A stretch of 64,000 nucleotides of DNA from Timema cristinae (GCA_039000515.1 JBCFYV010011172.1:69823941-69887940); one strand, 5' to 3'. Shown: positions 46,701 to 58,423, counted from the stretch's first letter. The notes: generated by a model from the sequence alone, not told the origin. Numbers and translations are program-made.

Positions 46701-47045
46701 CAAACTCTTTAGTATGTTCTTAGTGGCCTGTTATTTAATACGTATTTCTGCACATGATACCAAAGGGAATCAAGTTTGTTACAAATTTTTGATAGGGATT
46801 ATTTTTCCATCATTTTCCCTCAACTGATTGGCAAGATGTCTGCTTTCTTATTCTTCCATGAGAGGTGAGGCAAGGTCGGCTGTAAGGGGGGAGGAGGCCG
46901 AAATAAATTTATTTAAATTAATATTTTCACGTGTATAGTACCGTAAAGTTATAATGGAAATTTTATGAGAAATTGGTCAGGGAACTTGGGAAAATAGTCC
47001 GGAAAAGTCAGGGAGAATATTTTTACAAATACTGTAGGAACCCTG
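43790..47045 (+). mobile_element. BED-finger hAT-like DNA transposon with 5-bp target duplication (3,256 bp)
   Basis: It begins CAGGGTTCCTACGCTCTGGA and ends CTGTAGGAACCCTG, giving a 12-bp inverted repeat (CAGGGTTCCTAC). It is flanked on both sides by AATTA (43,785-43,789 and 47,046-47,050). Just inside the left end the motif GTCAGGGAAA occurs four or five times within 90 bp, and it recurs two or three times near the right end, resembling subterminal transposase-binding sites. The element carries one long ORF. The 5-bp duplication is shorter than the usual 8 bp of hAT; hAT-like groups with 5-bp duplications have been described, so the superfamily call is provisional. Confidence 0.85.
44175..46489 (+). 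CDS. BED zinc finger plus hAT-like DDE transposase, two breaks
   Basis: From ATG 44,175 the N-terminus is a BED-type finger (FCKVCKKIINLS, then SHAKGPTHIK). A missing base near 44,330 shifts the frame, and an in-frame TAG lies at 44,552-44,554. The main frame from 44,588 runs 633 codons. Counting from there, a first Asp is in VICFDEALNK (about residue 94), a second in QVSMDGPNVNLKF (160), a CGLHVVHG motif is near 195, GVRWLENA near 250, and a late Glu in NATVEGGFSVNKSL (about 532). These fit a D-D-E hAT-like catalytic domain. The last 40 residues are a charged coiled coil. It stops at TAA 46,487, but the same frame stays coil-like to 46,543, so that stop may also be premature. The length is close to full, and only two to three lesions separate it from an intact gene. 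Confidence 0.82.
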
Positions 47046-47520
47046 AATTACCAATGTCAACATACCCATGTATCATATTTTCGGAGCAAAAAGTAGGGGC
47101 TGCTAACTCTGGGCAGCTACCACCATGCAAAGACGGTTTATATCAACAAACATTGAGATCAAATTACCAATCCACTATTTGGAGAAGTTTAGAACATTTT
47201 GCTGATATTCCTGATCTGACAGATGGTCACGGATGGATGCCAGGACAAGAAGGTAAACTCTCCTTGCTGTGGATGACAGGCGCTCCAGCTCCTGGTGCTG
47301 TTCTAGGGTTTCTGAGCTTCAAGTGACCCAAAATTTGCAGCTTTCCGCGATGCACATGCTTGGCAAACAACTTTAGGTGTACTCCAGCCTACAGTTCAAA
47401 GGAGTTTGGAAACCAGTTCCTTGATGAGGGAGAAGAAGATGATCCATCTGATAATATTCGGTCTTTGGAACTCGGAGCTATGAACATTTTAACCTGAACA
47501 CTACGCCTGCAGAATATAAA
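47046..47520 (+). pseudogene. Cys-rich-tail protein relic, right part
   Basis: The frame reads GQLPPCKDGLYQQTLRSNYQ, STIWRSLEHFADIPDLTDGH, GWMPGQEGKLSLLWMTGAPA. A frame change near 47,325 leads to a short Cys-containing acidic end (FPRCTCLANNFRC, then EGEEDDPSDN). The 'LPPT.D.L..H..R..YQ..IW', 'P.IP....HGW' and 'APA' blocks followed by a Cys-rich tail are typical of a family of uncharacterised invertebrate proteins that often sits near transposons. Several Cys of the tail are missing. It is interrupted by the transposon to its left. Confidence 0.6.
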
Positions 47521-48640
47521 CAAAGTTGATGGTTTATTAATGTGTTAGTCAGTAACATACAAGATATGAAAGACTAGAAATTCTAAATGTACTAATATGT
47601 GAATACAAAAATATTCTAGTTTAATCTGTTATTTTTACTTAATTCATTTGAAACCCTGGGTTAAAAAAAGAGTGATTATCACATTAGAGATTTTAATTGT
47701 ATTACATGATCTGGCCAAGTGGTCTACGTGACATTACTAGACTTTGGCTAAACAGCTTTTACATTCTCCTTTTGTAAATTTATTTTTTTACTTTTTTCCC
47801 CAAATACAATTAGAGACAAAACTAAAATTTATTAATAAAACTACATTCCAAGAAGTCAAAGTAAAATATAAATGGGATCAATTACAGTTTAAATATAAAT
47901 GCTTGTGGCTGTTTTAAAATGGGCACAGTAATTATGAGCTACCGATTATTGCTGTCCATTATGAATCCTAAACATTACTATAATTTACGTTGATGGAAAA
48001 TTATGATAGCAGTTACTCCCTCCCGATTACACACTAGCTTTCTGACTCTTATTATATGTGTGAGTGCCTAGTCCCATTAAACAGTGGCGTGTTTTCTCTG
48101 AGATTCTCCACTCTTTACTAGTAAGTGTTTTCAAGCAATTAAATTTCAATTGTATGAAAAAAAGCTCATAAATTACTTTTTTTTTACATACCCTATTTTG
48201 GGTAATAATGAGCGGTTTTCATTTTACTAAGCAAAATATGAAACATTTTTGTTTGAAAATTTACTTTTCCCGTTTTTTTTTTGGCAGAAGCGTTAAAGTT
48301 ACGTAAAAGGTGCGAAAATATAAAAGATAGAAATAAATATTACCTTACAAAGAAAAAAAAAATTGAAATTGGTAACTGAGTACTGAGGTATGAGTGGTTA
48401 AATAAAACCATAGGCTGCCATATTTGGAAGCTATCGATTTCAGATATCCAGCATGAATTTTCATGTTCCCAGGCAATTGGGGAGTCACCTGTTTAAATGG
48501 CGCTTAATCCCTCCGAATTATATCAAAATTTTCATTGCTTCATGGATTATGTAGCCTTCGCACTGTCTGCGCACATATCAACTTAGTTATCTCATGGGAT
48601 GTCACTCATGACTCACTGTGAAAAATTATATGATTAATTC
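47521..48640. other. AT-rich DNA, nothing recognised
   Basis: There is no ORF, terminal repeat or SINE tail that I can assign. The flanks hold relics of two different transposon-related genes. Confidence 0.45.
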
Positions 48641-48649
48641 GAAAATTTC

Positions 48650-49192
48650 AGCATCAATTGTGTCAGTCGGTAACGCATTTCAGAAAAGCAGATCCTCTTG
48701 AAAAGAATCCAAGTATTGGTAGCGTACAAATACTATTAAAATTTCCAACTTATCCACATCCATCGATTCATCCATTTGGAGCGAAAATCAAGTGTATTTT
48801 ATTCGTGAAAGTAGAGTATCTTTCATGACCTCTGCTAATTCCCCGATTATTCGCAAGATTGTGTTATTTGACAGTGGAACTGTGTCTACTAATTTCGTGG
48901 ATTTACCATCCAGTATACACTCCACTATGTCCTTTACGCTAGGCTTGATGATGATTTCAGTGATATCATGGGCTTTCTAAGATTGAGCAACTCGGTAACT
49001 GACTAAGTAGGGCACCATCAAAGCCTTTTCATTAAGGGTTTTTGAATAATAGGATATAATTTTCTGGGTTTGTGTAAGTTCACCATACTTATTTGTGAAA
49101 AAATATCTCAGTTTGCCCTTACATTCTGGACGGGCCCCCTCATAATGATGACGCATTTTTTCTGGGGACATTGCACTGTTTGGTAACACTTT
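48650..49192 (-). pseudogene. hAT transposase relic (ZBED5-like), N-terminal half
   Basis: The minus strand reads NSAMSPEKMRHHYEGARPEC, a typical ZBED5/FAM200 start where the BED finger's last His region leads into LTQTQKIISYYSKTLNEKAL and VPYLVSYRVAQ. After a frame change it gives IIIKPSVKDIVECILDG, DTVPLSNNTILRIIGELA and LQMDESMDV, the first catalytic Asp region. Nothing recognisable remains downstream of this. ZBED5-like relics also occur at 9.4-9.9 kb but from the opposite end of the protein, so the two are separate insertions. Confidence 0.78.
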
Positions 49193-49779
49193 TCCACAAA
49201 TTACGTGCTGTGTTGTGTTGTCACTGGTCTCAACGAATTAATTAGCGTTTCCTTGTGGGACTGGTCTCCAAAAAACTAATACTAGGCAGTTGGTTCAACA
49301 CTTGGGGAGGTGGAGTATCTGCTGTCACTGATTCATCCAAAAACTCTTAATCCTGTCCAGAAAATCTAGCACTAGCAACTGCTCCATATTCTTCCACACA
49401 ACAAAAAATAATATTATGTTCACCTTGGTAGAATCAATAACAATAATAATAGTTTTTCAATTCCAATTTCATTTATTACAGTCGTAAGACCTATGACAGG
49501 CCAGTACTGAAAAATACCCAAGTACCATACAAGCACAATATAATAAAATAATTTTAAAAAATAATGGCATTATTTGAGGGGGATAAAGGAGTTAGTAGCT
49601 AGTCTTGCTTGGCGTGCAAAATAGCCGAACACTGACACTGTGCACGGCGCACTTAACTAAATAATACTTCCTCTCGGTTACATACATTTTTTACAATAAT
49701 GTGTTTAGTTTTAATTGACTATAGCTCAATTCTTTGAAACGTCATCGGCTATACACTGTTTAGATTGAAAACTCAGTCA

Positions 49780-49787
49780 CCAACGAG
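49780..49787 (+). repeat. Left 8-bp target duplication of the ZMYM1-like hAT
   Basis: CCAACGAG abuts the terminal repeat CAGTGGCGGCTCGT and is repeated exactly at 62,278-62,285. Confidence 0.95.
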
Positions 49788-49873
49788 CAGTGGCGGCTCG
49801 TGACTTTTTTTTCATGGGAGGGCACAAAATTGAAAATAATAATTAATAAAAATATAAACTCACCTCTTATTTA

Positions 49874-50961
49874 TTATATTTTGTAATGGATGTCCATCCT
49901 CCTTTCCTTGATATTTGAGAATACTTCAATAACTTTGTTGTCGAAATCAGAAATTGAATTAATAAATTTCTTTTCTTCTGATAGAACTGCTAAAGCATTT
50001 AATCTGTTTTCCGTCATTGCACTACTTAAAAAAGGCTTAATCCGTTTTAAGATATAAAAACACCTTTCACTTTCACTTGTTGACATTGGTGTAGTACAAA
50101 TAATGTCCTATAGTTTGAAACTTTCAGATAAAATCTCACGCAGGTTATTTTGTGAAATAAACACTAATAAAGATAGCACACCCTCAACTTCGCACATATC
50201 ATCACGACTGTAAATTACATTCAATTCACTCTTTAATTTTATAGCGTTTAACATGGAATAGGATGCAACAGTTTCGTTAAACACATTTTGAGGAAAAGAT
50301 TTTTGATAGTTTGAAAAAAAAAAATTAATTGAATCATTTTGCTGCACTTAGGTGACTTTTAAAATCAAATCTATCCTTAATTTGGGTTAGAATAGTGTCA
50401 AAAACTTCTTTTGCAGCATTATTTCTACTATCTCCGCCGGTGGATCAAGTTTTCTTTCTTTTTTCTTTGGGTTCTTCAACCTCGTCGGTACCATTTATAA
50501 TTTTTTTTTAATTTGTATCTCAAATTGTTCTATAGCTTTCTCCGAATATAAGCTATCAATACCACGCACTTGAGTTTTATTTTAAAAAATGTCCACGTGA
50601 GGCATAATTAAATGAAATTGTTTCAGCCAATACATGAATTCTGAACTATTTAAGTGTTTCAGTAGGCCACTTGCTTCATTTAGGGTTTTCGAATCTACTT
50701 CATCAGAGTCTATGATTTTTTCTAACCATTCCTTAAATGAGTCTTTCTAGTCAAATAAAGTATTGACTGTTCTGTTTTTAAAATTCCAGCGAGTTGTAAC
50801 CGCTCGTGGTAACCTTTTCTTAACAATTTCGTCAAGGAACGCTGTTCTTTTAGGTGAACGGGAAAAAAATGAAGAGAACGCTTGTAAATTAGCGAAAAAG
50901 ATCTTAACTTTTTTGTTACATTGCGCTCCTCGTTCCATACTTAGGTTAAATTGATGTGCAT
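49874..50961 (-). pseudogene. ZMYM1-like hAT transposase, C-terminal half
   Basis: The minus strand starts AHQFNLSMERGAQ, then KVKIFFANLQAFSSFFSRSP and LPRAVTTRWNFKNRTVNTLF (the RW region). A helical middle follows, then the C-terminal dimerisation motif MSTSESERCFYILKRIKPFL with TENRLNALAVLS. Frame changes and stops occur near 50,745, 50,530 and 50,345. This is the normal second half of the DUF4371/hAT-C family. The break at its N-terminal end is exactly where the other half (59,851-60,866) ends. Confidence 0.88.
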
Positions 50962-51675
50962 TATGACGTTATTTGCCACCCTACCTTGTTTTTCTCTATG
51001 TTTTCTACTTTTTGTGAACAATTTCCAATTTATTTTCACGTAAATCTAAGCGCTTCGAAGTTAGGCCACACGCTGGTTGCCGGCCTGACTAATAATACTG
51101 TTTACATCTATTAAATTAAATAAAAGGACGGAACAACGTATTACATTGTTTTAAATAATCTAAATAAGGAATTTTGATTATTAGAAGAACACTTACCTTT
51201 TATTAAACATTTCATCATCTCGTTAAGAAGTATGATGACTTATTTATAATGAACGTCAGCCATGTTTGATTTCAACGCATGCGCAGTTCTATCAAACAAG
51301 TGTTCGTAAAAGAAGAAAAAAATAACTCTATGTAAATAACTCAAAACAAGTGCGTTTTTCAATTCTGACAGGTGGAAATAAACATTTAATTCTTTAAGGA
51401 AAAAAAGCACTGTTCACTTTCATTAACATACAGTTCAATATTTATGTTAAACCTGCATTTTATTTGATTTTCCCTAGTCCATAGCCAACATTTATCTTTT
51501 GGTTTTGTTTTCTCTTTGGACTAGGAAGTAAAGAATAGAACCTTTTTTAAATTTGGTTTTGGAAGATTTTATGGAAGAGGAGGTCTTCTTCTTCTGAGTG
51601 GTTTTAACATGGAGCCAAATCTGTGTAGCTCCGAATTAAAATGATTTTTAAAATGAATTAAAGGTGTTGAATGAA

Positions 51676-51679
51676 AGTA
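51676..51679 (+). repeat. Left 4-bp target duplication of the gypsy element
   Basis: AGTA precedes the LTR starting TGTAAC and recurs at 59,040-59,043 after the other LTR. Confidence 0.85.
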
Positions 51680-52293
51680 TGTAACGTTCTGGATTTACGT
51701 TACCGCGATGGGCGCCTATTGAAAAATTATGATTAATACACTTTTCATTTTGACATGTTTTTTTATTGCTGAATCAGTTTAATTAATGCGAAAATAGATC
51801 ATGTTGAACTATACGCGGGCTAGCGCGGACAGGTGTTGCTAGACGCCAAACTCCCAACTGAACACTGCCAACTGAACACTCACAACTAACCACTGCCTTT
51901 ATGTTGCACCATCCCTTGTATATATTCCTTGGTCATGGAAGCTTCGAGAAGGTTTAGTTTAGAAAAACAAAATACAAGACAAAAACATCTCTGTGCTACT
52001 CGAAGCTTCGAGAGCCGGAAAAAGACTCAAGTTACATTTTAAAATCTCTCTTCGAACCATCGAGAAGAGGAAGTTATTATTTGAAATATATATATATTGT
52101 CAAACTGACTTGGCTGGTGTCACGTGCGTGACGTCACCGTTCAATGGCTTTTGCCTTCTTAGAAGAAGAAGTGCTTTAAGCGCCATTTAATATACTACAT
52201 AATTTAAATGAAATAAGATACGTTTATAAAATTAGGACGATATTATTGTCAATGCTTTCACATACTTTTCAGGGGCAAATCAGTTACATTACA
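51680..52293 (-). repeat. 3' LTR of the gypsy element (614 bp)
   Basis: It starts TGTAACGTTCTGGATTTACG and ends CAGTTACATTACA, i.e. TG...CA. It appears identical base for base to 58,426-59,039. Because the internal genes are on the minus strand, this is the 3' LTR. A G-rich stretch just inside it on the minus strand (CACTTTGGGGGTAT) is a weak polypurine-tract candidate. Confidence 0.95.
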
Positions 52294-55200
52294 ATACCCC
52301 CAAAGTGTATCTGAAAGTAGAGACTTTGTCGTATACTTTTTGATACGCTTTGCTTTAAAAAATAAAAGACAAGAAAAGACGACATGATCATTTTTCGCAC
52401 ACTCTGTATAAAGTTTCACAAATAACAATATTTTGAAACATCCTGTATAAAATTTCACAAATTGGATAAATTCCAATAATTTGGAACACTCTGTATAATG
52501 TTGTTCTTGAATGATAATAATATTCGAAGTGGTGTTCTCCTACTGTAAGTTTACATGAAGTTTATATATATAAAAGTTGAAGTTATACAAATCAAACATT
52601 AAAATATAAAATGTTAATCAAAAAGTTGAAATTAGATACATCAAATATCAAGATATAAAATTGTTAAGTATAATTACAATTAATTGAAATAAAATAATCT
52701 AAGTTTATCATATAAAAATTTGGATTTAATATAAAGATTTGAATTTAATTATTACTAATCAAAGTTTTTTATTTTTTATTTAAAAAAACAAAACAAAATT
52801 CGTTGCTATAACGTCCTTAAGATTGATTAAAATACATTAACTTGTTAATAAAAAATTTGAATATAATTGTCACTAATCAAAGTGTCTTTTAATCATTTAT
52901 TGGTTTAAACACTTCGTTGCACTTTTTATTCATTTCAATGATCCTTCACGGATCCACTTTTAATTATTAGTATTACGATGACGATCCTTCACGGATCCAC
53001 TTTTACTATTATTTTAACATACTTAACCAAACACTCTTAATGCTACACATACCCTTAAAAAGCCTGACTGCCAAATTCGCTATATGAGCCACTATTATAC
53101 TCTTAAAAGCCTGACGGCCAAATTCGCTATATGAGCCATCACTTAAAATACATTTACTGAATAATTAGCTTAAAAACACAAAAAAGGATAATTCACAAAA
53201 TAAACTTAATTACTTAAAAGATAATATAATTACATTGTTTCGGACAGAGAAAGGATAATAACAGAACATCTGAATCACCTTACCAAAATCTTTATTTATG
53301 AGAATACCTAGTCTTAAAACAAATTTAAAATATTTGAAATATATAGACGATAATCTTGGAATCATAAAATATTTAAAATTATTTTTTCCCCTTCTTAATT
53401 GAATAATGAATTTTTCATTAGTGAAAAAATCTTTAACTGCATCTTTCTCTATTGATTACAATCTTTTGACTATTGCCTATTTGCCTTAGGCACTTAAAAA
53501 ATAAAATTATAATAACATCTTTTATAGTAGCCTAATTAGGTCTAACATCCTAATTAGCTCTCATCCTTGTTAATACATTTGCATTATTTGTTATATCACG
53601 TAATCACAGAATATCCTTTTAAACTTATTCACAATCTCCTCAATATCTTTAAATTTTAATCCAGAATTAACCATTGGATATTTATCGCATATTATTTAGT
53701 GGAAAGCTTAAGGCCTTGCCTCATTTATTATAACTGACTCTTTGTTGCGTTGTACTAGCTCTATGTTTGTGAATACCTGTTACCTGAACTTGGTGATCCT
53801 TTTGACTCACCACTTATAAAAAAAATGAAATTATTCATCATGGCTTATTACATCTAAGTCCATGGCTTAATACACCTCAACTTCCTCACTCAATTCTCCT
53901 CAACGCTGCTAGATGCCCTCGGGCCATCCTTAAACTCATAACGACGATTAATTAATCTAGATCATGGCTTGCCCATAGCTAAGACCATATCTGAAAAAAA
54001 CCTCAACTCCACTTTCTCAACCTATATACCTCAATGAAAAGACCTCAACTCCACTATCTAAAAAAAATGCTTTTAAACAAGACTACTCGGCTCTTATTTC
54101 CACTCACCTTAACATACTGTAATAAGCACTCAAGTGCATATCTAAATTAATTTCTCTAGATATCTTAGATCTTACTCTTCAGCTTATCAGCCTACTCTGT
54201 GATTTCTTTAATATATGAATCAAAATCGTTGAATTTATTGCCATTTAATTATTTGAATTAAAATAACCCCCCACATAAATATTAAAATCCTTATCTTGAT
54301 TATAAAAAAATGCATCATTGATGAAATAATATATTTATTCAGATTTCCAAGATCGTCTATTAATTAATAAAACTTCCTAACTTTCTCATAAACTAAAATT
54401 ATATAACTTCTTGTTAAAATTAAAATTTATATTTTTATCTCTAATTATTACTTAAACAATAGTTTACAATTAACAAAAATTATGACCTACTCTTAGAATA
54501 TACTTAGATCCTAATCTCTCCTCGCGTGTTTTCAGGCTTTCACGCACCTCCAGCTGACAAACTTATCCAAGCCCTCACCTAACCTTCTATCCGATGTTAT
54601 CCCTTGCATGCTTCTAAGGGTCCATGCCTCCTCCTTATCTGTTCTCCTATTTTGATTTATACAACTTTCTAAAATTATGCTAAGTCCAAATGTTATTAAT
54701 CTAAATTGATAAGAATTTATATTTTTATACTTATAGATTTTATACTTAATGTACCGGGTTTGACTCTGACTTATTGAACTAATAAAAATAAGTGATTTTA
54801 TCTTTCGTGGCCAAAGTCAGTTTGTGTTGTCGTCTTAGCTTTGCGAAGTAGGAATGACAATAGATGACCGACCACCTGTATTAAGTGCGACGTAGGAATG
54901 AATGTATAGAATTTGTTTTACAACCCTCTCAATTTTTACAAAAGAAGGTTTAACTTCCTTTTCAGAAACTAAAAGATTAGTCTCACTTTTCATGTTTGGT
55001 CGTTTATGGTTTCTTTACAATTTATATTTTGAGGTGTGTCACCCTCCTTACTCATTTCAAAATAACACGCAGTTGAAGAGTTGTTTACAGTTGCTTGTTT
55101 GTGGTACTAAGTAAGTACGCAGTATATTTTAACCACTGCGTATCTCCTCAGAAAGAGGTGACTCTTTCAACATGTATTTTTGCTAGTTATTGTGCTACAG

Positions 55201-55294
55201 ATCCAGGTTCGAACTCTTGCATAGTCATTTTACTATTTAATTATGTAAATAAAATCCTGTTCCTATCCTTTATAATTAATGTAGCTGAAAATGT
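52294..55294. other. Gypsy internal non-coding region between pol remnant and 3' LTR
   Basis: Three kilobases without any credible ORF on either strand. It has short direct repeats, e.g. GATCCTTCACGGATCCACTT at about 52,940 and 52,983, and the block GCCAAATTCGCTATATGAGCC at about 53,070 and 53,117. CTGTATAAA(G/A)TTTCACAAAT occurs near 52,405 and 52,443. Its origin is unknown; an env gene is not visible. Confidence 0.7.
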
Positions 55295-55720
55295 TTAGAT
55301 ATCTGTCTTGCTATAATAGGGTTTTAATTCTGTGACATTAAAAACACCTCTAATCTTAAGAGTCTCAGGGTCTTGAATTAAGTATACATTTTGACCTATT
55401 TGATATTTTACCTGATATGGTCCTTCATATAGTAAAAAGAACTTTTTTACTTCCTTATTCAAAGCTGATGATAACTGATGATTTTTTACAAGAACTAACT
55501 GGCCATTTGCGTATTCAATAGGTTTAAGAATCTTTTTTATCATGGTACCGGGTTCGTTTCTCTGCTGTATCTTTTAATCTTTTTACTGCAAGATGTAATT
55601 TAGTTTGATGATCTACTTCTAACCTTGCTTGTTGCTACTTATAATTGTTTACTTTACAATTTCTACTAATACGCACAACCTTCTCTTGCACAGGAAATAT
55701 TACTTTTACGTCGCTGAATT
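55295..55720 (-). pseudogene. Gypsy integrase, C-terminal remnant
   Basis: The minus strand reads AVKRLKDTAEKRTRYHDKK, then after a one-base shift at an A-run IEYANGQLVLVKNHQLSSAL, KKFFLLYEGPYQVKYQ and a final VTELKPYYS. This is the C-terminal domain (GPY/F-like module, visible here as the EGPY stretch) of a gypsy integrase, which binds target DNA or chromatin. The zinc-binding and catalytic domains are absent. It is the only trace of pol in the element and shows that an ancestral copy had a full pol. Confidence 0.82.
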
Positions 55721-55873
55721 TGTGCTTTTTTAAATTTACTTAAATTTATATTTTAAACTTTTCTTACTACAACTAAATTATTATAGTTACCCTTATTTCA
55801 CTTATTTAAAATTTAAATCTTTAATTTAACTGCTAATTTTTTACATTTATATAATCCGAAATTTAAAGTTTGT

Positions 55874-57783
55874 TTAATTGCCTCCTGGATCAAATATTTT
55901 TTGTGAGTCGTACTCATTTAAATTTGATGTCCCTGAGAATGGTGGCACATAATTAAAATTTGGAGGTTGATGTACTTGATTGGTTGTGAATCTGGGGTTA
56001 CCTGTATTGTTATTTCTATTAATTTGCCGATCACTCGAATTTATTTGCCTCGAAGGTCCTTGGTTCCTATCCTGTCGATATTCTATTCTAGGATGTGGAT
56101 ATTTTCTATTTTGCTCTGGTATTGGATAATTATTTTGATATCTCTGCCTACTTGTCCATTATTAATTTCTTTGATTTGAGGGTTTGTTGATTGCCTATGC
56201 CTATCAATATTATATTTGTTTGTCTGATCATTGATTTCTTTGTTTCTTTGATATCTATCATCAAATGCCATTAATACTCTCTCTACTTCTTTGATGTTCT
56301 GTTTATTTATACTAATGAGAACGTCTTGTACTGGAGTTGGAAAATGATTCATTAGAAGACCTATCAATCTATCCTCTACTACTGGGTATCGCAAATATTT
56401 CGCCTGTGTTACAAATTTATTGAAATATTCACTCATAGTACCATCCTTGTCGTTATATTTTCCATTAAAAATTAATTGAAGAAAATCATCCTGCATATTT
56501 TGAGACCAATATTTTTCCAAAAATATTTCCCTAGCCTGCTCGTATGTCTCCCATTCACTCTCTATACTATCTGTCCAGGATTTCGCCTCATCTTCTAGGC
56601 CTGATAAAAATATCTCTATTTTGACTTTTTCATTTATTCTTTCTCCTTTAAATACTCTTTCTACTTTATTTATATATTGTACTGCTGAAATGTTTCCTCT
56701 CTTTCCTTTAAATTTTGGAATAAGTGCTAATGACGTTTCTCTTAGTCCCTTAGCAAATAAGTTGGTAGTATCGTGTAAGTTACTAGATTCCCTAGATTTG
56801 TTTGATTTTCAACAACAAAATTGGTTAGTTTTTTATCTAGCTTTTCTACTGCCTTATTTACGATCCCATCTATCTGTTCTTTAATTAAAATTTTATTTGT
56901 GTCTTGCTGAGAATCAAGTACTGATTTTACCTCATTTATTTCCTTTTCATTGTGTTCTACCTGAAGGTCCAGATTCCCAACTTTAATTTCTACTTCCTTT
57001 AACCCTTTAACTGATTCTAGTTCTATTGTTTCTATTTTATTTTTATTAGCTGAAATCTGTTCCATTAACTTGAACTGTCCTTTCCTTAAGTTTTCATGCT
57101 TTTCAATCAACATCTGTTTTTACTTTTTCCTGTTCTATCACTTTTGTGTCTACCTCATTTAACTGTACTGCTAAGTTTTGATGAACCGTCTCTAATTGGT
57201 CTATTTTTTGCTCTACATAACCAAATCTCTGATCACAAACCTCCTTACTTAACTCTATTTTAGCACTTAGTTCTTTATTGATTTGTTCAAGTTTAGTCTG
57301 ATTTGTATCTATTTTCTGATTAATTGCCTGAGTATTTGCATATATTATTTGATTAATTTCGTGTCTACTTGTATCTATTTCCTGTTTAGTTTCCTGGCTA
57401 CTTTTATCTATTTTTTGATTAGTTGCATCTATTATTTCTTGTTTAGTTTCCTGGCTACTTTTATCTATTTTCTGATTAATTTCTTGTAACATTTTCTGAT
57501 TACTTCCTTGTAACATTCTCATAAGTTGATTTAAATCTACTATGGGTTGTTCCATATTTTGTTCCTTACTCTTTTCTCTTTCTTCCTCATCTACTATAAC
57601 ATTTCTTTCTTTTTCTGTCCTATCTCCTTCTCTCTCTCCCTCTGCAAATGACTCTTCATTGTCCTGTTCACTTTCTCTTATTTCCTCATCTGATTGTTCT
57701 AGAACTAACTGATTCCTAGGTCTATTTTCAGCTACCTCTTCAGAATAGCTACTCGCGTCACTATTATCATTTGAATCTGCCAT
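55874..57783 (-). CDS. Gypsy Gag-like protein with N-terminal coiled coil, two frameshifts
   Basis: On the minus strand the ATG at 57,783 opens an acidic N-terminus (NDNSDASSYSEEVAENR), then a long Gln/Lys/Glu coiled coil with heptad-like repeats (NQKIDKSSQETKQEI repeated). A frame change near 57,110 continues the coil (IEKHENLRKGQFKLMEQI). A second near 56,755 leads into a retrotransposon capsid domain (FLSGLEDEAKSWTDSIESEW, EKYWSQNMQDDFLQLIFNGK, YNDKDGTMSEYFNKFVTQAK). It ends with an Arg/Gln/Asn-rich tail and TAA at 55,876-55,874. No CCHC zinc knuckle is seen. Gag assembles virus-like particles that package element RNA. Given identical LTRs, the frameshifts may be assembly errors or programmed, rather than old decay. 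Confidence 0.8.
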
Positions 57784-58084
57784 TTTTTAATTATTGTTCC
57801 TTTAATTTAAATCATAAAAAAATTTATACTGTTCCACCCCCAAAATGCACAAATGACAAATATATTTTTCACTATTTAATTTAAGTTTCTGTTGATGACT
57901 TATCTGTGATATCTTCTTTAGACTCGTCTCCACCCCTTGTCTCCTTTGGTGATGGTAAGCTGCTTCTCTCGGTCCTCGGCGCTGCTTACTGCTTATCTTG
58001 GTCCTCGGCGTTGCTTCCTGCTTTATCTCGGTGCTGCTTCCTGCTTATCTCGGTCCTCGGCGTTGCTCTGCTGCTTATCTCGGT

Positions 58085-58400
58085 CTTCGGCATTGTCCTC
58101 TACTGCTTACCTCGGGGAGGTATCTCGTGCTGTATCTCGGGGAGGTATCTCGTGCTGTATCTCGGGGAGGTATCTCGTGGAGGTAATTCGTGCTGTATCT
58201 CGTGCTGTATCTCGGGGAGGTATCTCGTGCTGTATCTCTGGGAGGTATCTCGTGCTGTATCTCGGGGAGGTATCTCGTGGAGGTAATTCGTGCTGTATCT
58301 CGTGCTGTATCTCGGGGAGGTATATTGTGCTGTATCTCGGGGAGATAATTCGTGCTGTATCTCGGGAAGATAATTCGTGCTGTATCTCGGGGAGATAATT
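58085..58400. repeat. Tandem array of ~25-bp units in the gypsy leader
   Basis: The unit TATCTCGGGGAGGTATCTCG followed by TGCTG, with variants (GGAGGTAATTCGTGCTG, GGGAGATAATTCGTGC), repeats about a dozen times. It lies in the 5' leader between the primer site and Gag. Open frames on both strands here are by-products of the repeat. Confidence 0.93.
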
Positions 58401-58405
58401 CGTGC

Positions 58406-58423
58406 CCCTAAGTTGGGAAGCCA
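58406..58423 (-). other. Candidate tRNA primer-binding site
   Basis: On the minus strand, two bases inside the 5' LTR, the sequence TGGCTTCCCAACTTAGGG begins with the TGG expected to pair with a tRNA CCA end. I could not assign the tRNA. Confidence 0.55.

Noticed and set aside
51993..52190. 65-codon ORF present identically at 51,993 and 58,739
   Set aside because: It lies within the two LTRs on the strand opposite to Gag and has no protein features; identity reflects the LTR duplication.
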